Assembly (NCBI GenBank): GCA_946633495.1
Contig: CAMPAX010000107.1
Coordinates: 1-7,733 of the forward strand
Source: an uncultured Lachnospiraceae bacterium
GTDB taxonomy: Bacteria; Bacillota; Clostridia; Lachnospirales; Lachnospiraceae
Reading direction: 5' to 3'
DNA length: 7,733 bases
The translations under genes and the position numbers were made by a program. The notes under the pieces are model-generated. The model saw nothing but the letters and a program-made list of their open reading frames with translations, made no database searches and had not been told where the DNA came from. Position 1 is the stretch's first letter, and each line of letters starts with the position of its first letter. Positions 1 through 5,228 of the stretch are shown here, piece after piece.

Positions 1-1178
1 GCTTTCAGCTTTTTAGCTGCCGCAAAGAAAGAATCCCAATCCTTCAGCTGATTCTGGATCGTAGCAGGATCATCCGTTCCGAAGACTTCCTTTGCGATCT
101 TCCGATTGTAGAACACAGATCCGGCGGTCGACTGCCAGGTAACCGCCTTCAGCTTGCCGTTACAGGTTCCGTAATCCAGCGCATACTGATAGGAATTGCT
201 CATGGCATCCGCATTGAAGCCAAGCTTTCCCAGATCCATGGTTTTATCGCTCTCCGACCAATACTGCGCCGAACCGATATCTGCCGGGATCAGAGACGGA
301 TACTTGGAGCCGTTTTTCATAGCCTTATCGATTTCTTCAAGAGACTGCTCACTTGCAACGCCCAGGCTGACATACTCTACATACTGCTTATACTGCGGAT
401 ACTTATCCAACACGACCTTCAGCTTATTCCCGAAATCATCATCCCACGAATACGCATAGATCTTCTTTGCACTGGTCCATCCGGAGGTGCTCGGCGCCTT
501 GATCACGCCATCACCCGAAGGCTGCGCCGGTGGATCACTCATTTTTCCGTTCTCATCGAAGTAATACTCCGTTCCGCTGATGGTCTTATATCCGGTCACC
601 ATGGATCCGTCCGGATTAAAGAAATACCAGTTGCTACCGAGTGCCTTCCACCCGATCTGCATCGCACCGTTCGTGTTAAAGAAATACCAGTTGCTTCCCA
701 TGGCTTTCCAACCGACATACATGGAACCGTCCGTGTTAAAGAGATACCATTTACCGCCGATCTGCTGCCAGCCCTTTTGCATTACGCCGTCTTTATTGAA
801 GTAGTACCACTTTTTCCCGATCTGTTTCCAGCCCACTGTCAGCGCGCCGGTTTTCGTATCGAAATAGTACCACTTTTTATCGATCTGCTTCCAGCCGGTC
901 TGCATGGCACCCGTATTCAACCCGAAGTAATACCATTTCTGTCCGATCTGTTTCCAGCCGGTCACCATATAACCGTACTTGTTGAAATAATACCATTTTC
1001 CCTTTTCTTCTACCCACTTACTCTTTGCGCAGGAACCATCCGCATACTCATACCAGTACCCCTTCGCATTATGCTTCCAGGTTCCGCTTGTCGCTGCCAA
1101 TGCACCGCCACAGTCTGCAATTACAAATGCAGCAGCAAGTATTGGCACAGCAAATAAATTGAGCCTCTTTTTTTTCAT
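1..1178 (-). CDS. Secreted protein with choline-binding-type wall repeats fused to an ABC sugar solute-binding domain (3' end cut by window edge)
   Basis: The first 392 codons are visible; the rest lies beyond position 1. The ATG at 1178 has a GGGGG ribosome binding site (1186-1190) 7 nt upstream. Residues 1-28 form a signal peptide: KKKR, a hydrophobic core, and an A-L-A signal peptidase I site at 26-28. The only Cys nearby (C23, context V-I-A-D-C) has Asp at -1, so it does not fit a lipobox. Residues 34-213 are nine 20-21-residue aromatic repeats (GWKQIGKKWYYFNKDG type) of the kind that bind choline or wall polymers. A short Pro/Ser linker (214-236) leads into a domain starting KKIYAYSWDDDFGNKL and including FGTDDPATIQ and DWDSFF. 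This resembles carbohydrate-binding proteins (family 1 SBP) of Lachnospiraceae ABC importers. I infer an extracellular sugar receptor held in the wall by its repeats. Permease genes are not in view. The SBP assignment rests on recalled family resemblance. Confidence 0.82.
   Translation of the reverse strand, partial: MKKKRLNLFAVPILAAAFVIADCGGALAATSGTWKHNAKGYWYEYADGSCAKSKWVEEKGKWYYFNKYGYMVTGWKQIGQKWYYFGLNTGAMQTGWKQIDKKWYYFDTKTGALTVGWKQIGKKWYYFNKDGVMQKGWQQIGGKWYLFNTDGSMYVGWKAMGSNWYFFNTNGAMQIGWKALGSNWYFFNPDGSMVTGYKTISGTEYYFDENGKMSDPPAQPSGDGVIKAPSTSGWTSAKKIYAYSWDDDFGNKLKVVLDKYPQYKQYVEYVSLGVASEQSLEEIDKAMKNGSKYPSLIPADIGSAQYWSESDKTMDLGKLGFNADAMSNSYQYALDYGTCNGKLKAVTWQSTAGSVFYNRKIAKEVFGTDDPATIQNQLKDWDSFFAAAKKLK
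540..1079 (-). repeat. Nine tandem choline-binding-type (CW_binding) protein repeats
   Basis: Residues 34-213 of the gene starting at 1178 consist of nine units of 20-21 residues. Seven open with G-W-[KQ] or G-Y-K, and the units carry W-Y-[YFL]-F and a D/N-G turn. The first (from WKHNAKGYWYEY) and second (KWVEEKGKWYYF) are divergent. The last ends at G-K-M-S-D. Units four and five have I-D/G-K-K-W-Y-Y-F cores, while units seven and eight share G-S-N-W-Y-F-F, which suggests local duplication. Such solenoids bind choline in pneumococci; the ligand here is not evident from sequence. Confidence 0.9.
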
Positions 1179-1217
1179 GCTAAATCCCCCTTTTTTGTTG
1201 GCCGGACGACCGATCCC

Positions 1218-1301
1218 TCACCGCCGCTCCGGCAATTTGCTCCGATCCACACCTTTTTTCCGGATCTCGCGAACCGAAACGCAGGCCTCTTCCTTCTCCA
1301 T
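1218..1301 (-). CDS. Possible 27-codon leader ORF upstream of the SBP gene
   Basis: An ATG at 1301 follows a run of seven G (GGGGGGG then ACAA), an unusually strong Shine-Dalgarno candidate. The frame stays open for 27 codons and ends with TGA at 1218-1220, 39 nt before the SBP start. The peptide is very polar and charged (begins MEKEEACVSVREIRKKG, ends PERR), with no membrane segment. The tail of the ORF forms one arm of a GCCGGA/TCCGGC inverted repeat (1201-1206 and 1228-1233) just upstream of the SBP ribosome binding site, so its translation could affect access to that site. No family is recognised, and a chance ORF remains possible. Confidence 0.3.
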   Translation of the reverse strand: MEKEEACVSVREIRKKGVDRSKLPERR

Positions 1302-1342
1302 TTGTCCCCCCCTCTCTCCATATACTGTATGATTGAAAACGC

Positions 1343-1376
1343 AAAAGAGCAATGCCGGTGATGGCATCGCTCTTTT
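1343..1376 (-). terminator. Intrinsic terminator-like hairpin
   Basis: The arms AAAAGAGCAATGCC (1343-1356) and GGCATCGCTCTTTT (1363-1376) pair at 13 of 14 positions around a 6-nt loop. Read on the minus strand, the stem ends in TTTT followed by GCGTTTTC, as expected of a terminator; A-runs on the other arm make it potentially bidirectional. It lies between the promoter at 1489-1517 and the SBP gene, so it either ends a short RNA or attenuates transcription into that gene. Confidence 0.75.
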
Positions 1377-1482
1377 AAACTGTATATCTGTCAGTGCAAC
1401 TGGCTATCATACTCTTCCGAGGTTAGATCCTGCAGCTTTGCGGCATCACGTTTCCATGATTGTGCGAATCGTATTCTGTTCT
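1343..1482 (-). ncRNA. Candidate small transcript of about 140 nt bounded by promoter and terminator
   Basis: Initiation about 7 nt past the -10 box at 1489-1494 and termination at the hairpin 1376-1343 would give an RNA of roughly 140 nt. It contains no complete ORF of useful length. Within it, GUGAUGCC (near 1443-1450) can pair, with two wobbles, to GGCAUUGC in the 3' arm of the terminator, so an alternative fold that disrupts the terminator is conceivable. It could be a free small RNA, an attenuated leader of the SBP gene, or the transcript of a decayed small gene. No known RNA family is recognised. Confidence 0.3.
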
Positions 1483-1493
1483 ATTTGAATCAT
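1391..1493 (-). pseudogene. Possible frameshifted small ORF remnant
   Basis: An ATG at 1493 opens MIQIEQNTIRTIMET and stops at 1446. The frame one base over is open from just after a TAG near 1480 down to a TGA at 1391. It reads RDAAKLQDLTSEEYDSQLH at its end, with codons like those of the neighbouring genes. Removing one A from the GGAAACG tract near 1450-1456 would join them into a 33-codon ORF ending just before the terminator. There is no convincing ribosome binding site, and the ATG overlaps the -10 box of the proposed promoter. The family is unknown and chance is quite possible. Confidence 0.18.
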
Positions 1494-1517
1494 AATCCGA
1501 AACGGTCAGATAGTCAA
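1489..1517 (-). promoter_or_regulatory. Near-consensus sigma-A promoter
   Basis: On the minus strand, TTGACT (1517-1512) and TATGAT (1494-1489) are separated by exactly 17 nt, each one mismatch from consensus. The upstream flank is AT-rich. It is placed to transcribe the 1482-1343 interval and, by readthrough, the SBP gene starting at 1178. Confidence 0.6.
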
Positions 1518-1569
1518 CAATAAAACACGATTCTTTGTCACTTTTTTATACACATTTCATCCATCGCCA

Positions 1570-1608
1570 CTGTCATTCGGAGGGCGAAGCCCGAAGAATC
1601 TTTGCGCG
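1570..1608. repeat. REP-like palindromic dispersed repeat at the operon end
   Basis: The sequence CTGTCATTCGG, then AGGGCGAAGCCC, then GAAGAATCT forms an imperfect palindrome: GGGC/GCCC around GAA, with outer ATTC/GAAT arms. It matches a motif type (CTGTCATTC..GCGAAGC..GAAGAATCT) that I recall as a dispersed intergenic repeat in many bacterial genomes. It starts 8 nt after the amidohydrolase stop codon, a usual REP location. No U-tract follows, so it is not a standard terminator. Copy number in this genome cannot be judged from one window. Confidence 0.45.
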
Positions 1609-1615
1609 GTCATAG

Positions 1616-3244
1616 CTACCGCATGGGCTTCCAGCTGGAATTCCCGCGAAAAAAGGTTTCCCTGACACGCGTTTTCTTCAGCTCCTCCGGGGTGCAGTTC
1701 AGGATATCCCGGTCAAGGATGACAAAGTCAGCCGATTTTCCCGCCTCTATGCTTCCGGTCTCCCGGTCCAGTCCCAGCTGCCCGGCGCCGTCGATCGTAT
1801 AGGCCAGCAGGCATTCTTCCCTTCCGATTCCTTCGCTCTGCGGCGGGCAGCAAAGGCCTTCGCAGTCCGCATCGCCTCTGGCGCAGGCGTAGTACATGCC
1901 CAGAAAGGGATTTGCGGTATTCTTTTCCAGGCAACTGTCGCTGCCAAAGGTCACCCTGACACTGTTTCTTACCATCGTCCCTATGGGGAACTGCATACGG
2001 TACCTTTTTTCTCCAAGACAGTCCCGTGTAAATGCATCCGCCTCGACCCAATGGGGAGTGGTCTGAAAATAGACATCCTGGGCCTCTATGATCTTCCGGA
2101 TCTCCGCTTCACTGTATAGCTGATTATGGGCAATGGTCTTCGTTCCGGAAATGGGACCCAGCCCCTCAAAAAGCTCCAGAATAACGCCTGCCGCCCTGTC
2201 CCCGATGGCATGGATGTGAATATGAAAGCCCTCCGCCGCGGCCAGCTCTGCCATTTTCCGCATTTCCTCCACGCTCAGCATGAGATGTCCCACATTGTCC
2301 GGCTCATCCTCATAAGGCTCGTAAAGAAATGCACTATGCTCCTCGATGGTTCCGTCCGATATGAGCTTCAGGGTATTACAGATCAGGTTTTTTCGGGAGA
2401 ATCTCTCCCGAAGGTTTTTCATTATGGCGAGCGCTTCTTCTGCATGGAGCTGCTCTTCTCCCCGGTAGCAAAAGCTGGTGGAGATCCTGAGTCCCGGATC
2501 CGTATCGGCGAACTCCGCCAGTGCCTCAAAAAGCTCATCATCCTCATAATATGCGGACATTGCCTCGAATACGGTGGTATAACCGTAAGACGCGTACTGT
2601 CTGCAGGTTTCCTTCAGGATTTCCGCAGGATCCTGTTCATTTCCTTCGATCAGGCTCCTGCACATACTCATTGCCTCGATCTCGATCACAAGTCCGGTGG
2701 GCCTTCCTTCCGGATCCCTCTTAAAATAGCTTTTGTCTCCCGGATCCTTTGTGGTCTCATCGATCCCGGCCCACTCCATCGCCTTCCGGTTCAGCAGCAA
2801 AGCATGCACGTCATCACTGAAAACGATCACGGGCCGGTCGGGGATCACGCGGTCGATATCCTCCGCGGAAAAATTCCCCTGTGTCAGGCTGATCCCCATC
2901 GCAGCAAAGACGCGGTCCTTCGGAAGATCTCTTTCCTTTATCAGGCGAAGAAGCACATCCCCGAGCTCCTCCGGCCTTATACCGGAGGGCAGGTCAACAA
3001 CTCCCATTGCCGCCTTCTCCAGGGCCGCGAGCATATGGCAATGGGAATCCACCAGTCCGGGAATGACACAGCTTCCCTGAAGATCCACCCGGTTCGGACA
3101 CCCCTCCGCGATACTGTCATCGCCTACCGCGGAAAAGCGGCCGTCCCGGAGGATAAAGGCCTTAGCTATCGGTGCCTGCCTGTTTGCGGTATAAACTCTG
3201 CCATTGAAATATGCTACTTCCTTTCCGTTCCGGCCGGATCTCAT
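1616..3244 (-). CDS. YtcJ-type metal-dependent amidohydrolase (amidohydrolase family 3)
   Basis: This 542-residue protein has the full length and motif order of the YtcJ/N-substituted formamide deformylase-like branch of the amidohydrolase superfamily. These enzymes hydrolyse C-N bonds of amides with active-site metal. Visible motifs are the small N-terminal beta domain with AYFNGRVYTAN, PGLVDSHCHM (H68 and H70, first metal ligands), DDVHALLLN (about 144-152), LKLISDGT (K293, the likely bridging-lysine position), HIHAIGDRA (H345), AHNQLYSEAE (H373), FGSDS (D436, catalytic Asp) and C-terminal ADFVILD. No signal peptide is present, so it is cytoplasmic. The ATG at 3244 has an AGGAGGT ribosome binding site 8 nt upstream and overlaps the GH3 stop as ATGA, implying coupled translation. 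The substrate cannot be read from sequence; the context suggests an amide made by, or related to, the GH3 product. Confidence 0.9.
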   Translation of the reverse strand: MRSGRNGKEVAYFNGRVYTANRQAPIAKAFILRDGRFSAVGDDSIAEGCPNRVDLQGSCVIPGLVDSHCHMLAALEKAAMGVVDLPSGIRPEELGDVLLRLIKERDLPKDRVFAAMGISLTQGNFSAEDIDRVIPDRPVIVFSDDVHALLLNRKAMEWAGIDETTKDPGDKSYFKRDPEGRPTGLVIEIEAMSMCRSLIEGNEQDPAEILKETCRQYASYGYTTVFEAMSAYYEDDELFEALAEFADTDPGLRISTSFCYRGEEQLHAEEALAIMKNLRERFSRKNLICNTLKLISDGTIEEHSAFLYEPYEDEPDNVGHLMLSVEEMRKMAELAAAEGFHIHIHAIGDRAAGVILELFEGLGPISGTKTIAHNQLYSEAEIRKIIEAQDVYFQTTPHWVEADAFTRDCLGEKRYRMQFPIGTMVRNSVRVTFGSDSCLEKNTANPFLGMYYACARGDADCEGLCCPPQSEGIGREECLLAYTIDGAGQLGLDRETGSIEAGKSADFVILDRDILNCTPEELKKTRVRETFFRGNSSWKPMR

Positions 3245-4959
3245 TCTGTCTGCCTTACCTCCTGCACCAACCCAAAGAAGAATTTTCTCTGTCGCTCATT
3301 CATGATAACGCGCACCGGCTTCAGCTGCGACATGGATGCGCCCCGGAATACCATCATATCCCTGTACAGGATGGAGGTCTCCGGCTGCAGGAAATATACC
3401 TCAGGCTTTTCCAGCCAGTTATCGTCGCAGCAGTCCTTATAAACCGGGTTTGCTTCAATAAGATGCCTGTAAATGCTCTCCTTCAGGGCTTTCATATCAA
3501 ACTCCGTGATCTCCCTCAAGGGCTCGATCAGGAAATCATAGCGGTTTGGCGTTACATCCGTATTCGGATAGACAGAAAAATCCGCAAGATCGATCCCCAT
3601 CTCTGCGCAGGTATTCTCCACCGCGATCTGAAGAGCCTTCTCCGTTGTCTTTTCCTCCGCCAGATTAATGGTCCGGTTCACGCGGTACATAAACTGCACC
3701 TTCGGCGTCTGGTTGTACATACCGGTCACCATTACCGCGTCGCTCATCCGGTAACGCCAGAACCCGCTCAGATTCGTGATGACAAACTCATAGACCTTCC
3801 CGACCTCCAGCTTATCCATGGTAACGATCTTCGAGAAATCATCCCCTGCCTCCACCGGCAGGAACTCCAGGAAGGCGGCAGACGGAGCAAGGATGCTGTC
3901 AAAATCATCGATCCCCGAGGGAACGGACCAAAGTCCCTCTGACGCCGTCACACCGGAGTAGATATTCTTTACTCCGCCGCCGGTATAATGAGTTTTAATG
4001 AGCCGGTCATACACCTCAAAGCCATCGCCGCCCGCGCCGATCAGATACGTGAAATTCGGCCATACCTTTTTGACCCACGGGGTATCCGTACCGTTTCGAA
4101 AGGCTTCCCGCAGCTCAGCCGCTCTCTCCGGCATTGGTTCGATCTTTGTGAGCAGACTTCTGCGAACCTCGTCGGACAGATTCACCTCCTCCGAGATGGT
4201 TCCTGTCTCAATATCATGGATCAGAAGCTCCAGATTATCCTCAATATAGCGAAGGAACAGCACGATCACGCTGTAGAAGCTCGTGATTATCCCCCGCACA
4301 TCTCTGTCCATCAACGCAAAGCGGCAATGAATATACTTTGCGTCCGAACCCGGTTCCGGATTCAGCCCTTCCAGAGGGCTGGTATAGATGCTTCGGATCA
4401 TCGCATCAAAAGCGTCCTTTCCGCCCTTGATATAATCCGCCATTTTTGCAGATGCCTCTCCCACGGTCAGACCGCTCTTCAGGGTTTTGCAGTTCCCGCT
4501 GGAAGTGCAGAAGCCGCGTCCCTTCATCCAGTTCTCTTCAACCTCCGCACGAAGGATCCCGTAGTTCAAAAGGTTGTTGTACCTTGCATAAACCTGCGAC
4601 TGCTTATCCGTCATGGGAACCACCTTCGGAACCCCGATCGTTCCGGATGTTTCATTAAAATGATCATACGTGTATGCAGTCAGTATGTTCTTCTCCCCGT
4701 CCATCATCCGTTCCAGATACGGGGCAATATCATCATAGGTGATCACCGGTACCCTCTTCTGGTACTCCTCAATGGAATGGATCTTTGCGAAGCCGTAGCG
4801 TTTGCCGTATTCTGTATCCTTGTTATCCTCCAGCAGTTGCATGAGAAGCGCCGTGTTGTTTTCCATCGGATGCTTCGTTTCCTCCTTGAATTCCTCCAGC
4901 ACCTTAAGCCCCTGTGTGGAATTCTTCTCATACAGTTCAAATGTCATTTTGTTGTTCAT
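3241..4959 (-). CDS. GH3-family acyl-acid amido synthetase
   Basis: The 572-residue protein belongs to the GH3 family of the adenylate-forming superfamily, which activates a carboxylic acid with ATP and transfers the acyl group to an amine, usually of an amino acid. Visible motifs are the nucleotide-binding loop TSGTIGVPK (104-112), YSGVTASEG (334-342), YEFVITNLSGFWRYRMSD (390-407, corresponding to the Y-E-L-V-V-T-x-x-x-G-L-Y-R-Y-R-x-G-D block), NLAEEKTTE (432-440) and a C-terminal SQLKPVR (544-550) like the plant S-x-x-Q-x-K-x-P-R end. Length is normal for the family and there is no signal peptide. I chose the ATG at 4959 because GGAGGG lies 9 nt upstream; a TTG at 4995 in the same frame has no well-spaced site. 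It is the first gene of a promoter-driven pair with the amidohydrolase, overlapping it by 4 nt. The acid and amine substrates are unknown. Confidence 0.9.
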   Translation of the reverse strand: MNNKMTFELYEKNSTQGLKVLEEFKEETKHPMENNTALLMQLLEDNKDTEYGKRYGFAKIHSIEEYQKRVPVITYDDIAPYLERMMDGEKNILTAYTYDHFNETSGTIGVPKVVPMTDKQSQVYARYNNLLNYGILRAEVEENWMKGRGFCTSSGNCKTLKSGLTVGEASAKMADYIKGGKDAFDAMIRSIYTSPLEGLNPEPGSDAKYIHCRFALMDRDVRGIITSFYSVIVLFLRYIEDNLELLIHDIETGTISEEVNLSDEVRRSLLTKIEPMPERAAELREAFRNGTDTPWVKKVWPNFTYLIGAGGDGFEVYDRLIKTHYTGGGVKNIYSGVTASEGLWSVPSGIDDFDSILAPSAAFLEFLPVEAGDDFSKIVTMDKLEVGKVYEFVITNLSGFWRYRMSDAVMVTGMYNQTPKVQFMYRVNRTINLAEEKTTEKALQIAVENTCAEMGIDLADFSVYPNTDVTPNRYDFLIEPLREITEFDMKALKESIYRHLIEANPVYKDCCDDNWLEKPEVYFLQPETSILYRDMMVFRGASMSQLKPVRVIMNERQRKFFFGLVQEVRQTE

Positions 4960-5002
4960 CGTAACATGCCCTCCTATCTGAGTAAATAATTCCAAAATGC
5001 AA
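4937..5002 (-). CDS. Possible TTG-initiated uORF overlapping the GH3 start
   Basis: A GGAGGAG sequence (5015-5009) sits 6 nt before a TTG at 5002, an ideal spacing that serves no annotated gene. The frame runs 21 codons (begins LHFGIIYSDRRACYDEQQND) and stops at TGA 4937-4939, inside the GH3 coding sequence in another frame. If translated, it would cross the GH3 ribosome binding site and start codon. This is an inference from spacing alone and may be a chance purine-rich stretch. Confidence 0.2.
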   Translation of the reverse strand: MHFGIIYSDRRACYDEQQNDI

Positions 5003-5040
5003 CTGCGTCTCCTCCAAACCTATCGGCTTAGTTGCTGTCA

Positions 5041-5070
5041 ATTATACCCTATTCCACTTCGATCTGTCAC
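5041..5070 (-). promoter_or_regulatory. Sigma-A promoter of the GH3-amidohydrolase operon
   Basis: On the minus strand, GTGACA (5070-5065) and a perfect TATAAT (5046-5041) are 18 nt apart. Initiation near 5034 would give a 5' UTR of about 75 nt before the GH3 ATG at 4959. It lies between the htpG terminator and the GH3 gene, so the pair is an independent transcription unit. Confidence 0.75.
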
Positions 5071-5137
5071 TAAAAAAGATACTCTTTTTTCGGATAATAT
5101 GAATTAAAAGTTACTGTTCACGGGTTATGATCCCCAC

Positions 5138-5172
5138 AAAAAAAGTGGGAACAACCACATCGTTGCCCCCAC
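5138..5172 (-). terminator. Intrinsic terminator of htpG
   Basis: On the minus strand, GTGGGGGCAAC pairs with GTTGTTCCCAC (11 bp, two of them G-U) around loop GATGTG, followed immediately by seven T (5144-5138). It begins 57 nt after the htpG stop. A GTGGGG just past the T-run (5137-5132) can also pair with the CCCAC arm, giving a small competing hairpin. Confidence 0.88.
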
Positions 5173-5228
5173 TCATAATCACACTGCTTTTCTTCTTTCG
5201 AGTCTTCCTTTTGCCGATCAAAAATCGG

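Larger units (their letters stand above)
1179..1615. other. Gene-free control region between the amidohydrolase and the wall-anchored SBP gene
   Basis: This 437-base stretch contains, from right to left, a REP-like palindrome, a near-consensus minus-strand promoter, a short transcribed interval with fragmentary small reading frames, a hairpin terminator, a 27-codon ORF with a strong ribosome binding site, and the SBP ribosome binding site. A weak TATA-like sequence at 1319-1324 could give a second start for the SBP gene, but no good -35 box accompanies it. Apart from these I see nothing convincing, and no intrinsic terminator directly after the amidohydrolase stop. Confidence 0.6.

Noticed and set aside
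540..1079. Tandem DNA similarity of about 60 bp in the SBP gene, considered as a CRISPR or satellite array
   Set aside because: The units are diverged, lack unique spacers and encode choline-binding-type protein repeats in frame.
1107..1122. Lipobox around C23 of the SBP fusion
   Set aside because: Asp at position -1 does not fit the usual [GAS]-C rule, and an A-L-A cleavage site follows.
1319..1345. TTTTGC / TATATG as the SBP promoter
   Set aside because: The hexamers are poor matches and spacing is short (16 nt or less); the TTGACT-17-TATGAT site upstream is much stronger.
2126..3442. 438-codon plus-strand ORF antisense to the amidohydrolase and GH3 genes
   Set aside because: The opposite strand has complete conserved motifs of two enzyme families; this frame has none.
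3211..4989. Plus-strand ORFs opposite the GH3 gene
   Set aside because: They are shadows of the GH3 coding frame, without recognisable domains or initiation signals.
4960..4995. Extension of the GH3 protein to an upstream TTG at 4995
   Set aside because: The ATG at 4959 has GGAGGG at 9 nt; the TTG has no well-spaced site and the extra 12 residues would include the translated ribosome binding site.
5214..5228. CCGAT/ATCGG hairpin at the htpG stop codon as a terminator
   Set aside because: The stem is only 5 bp with no T-run after it; the 5138-5172 hairpin is far better.
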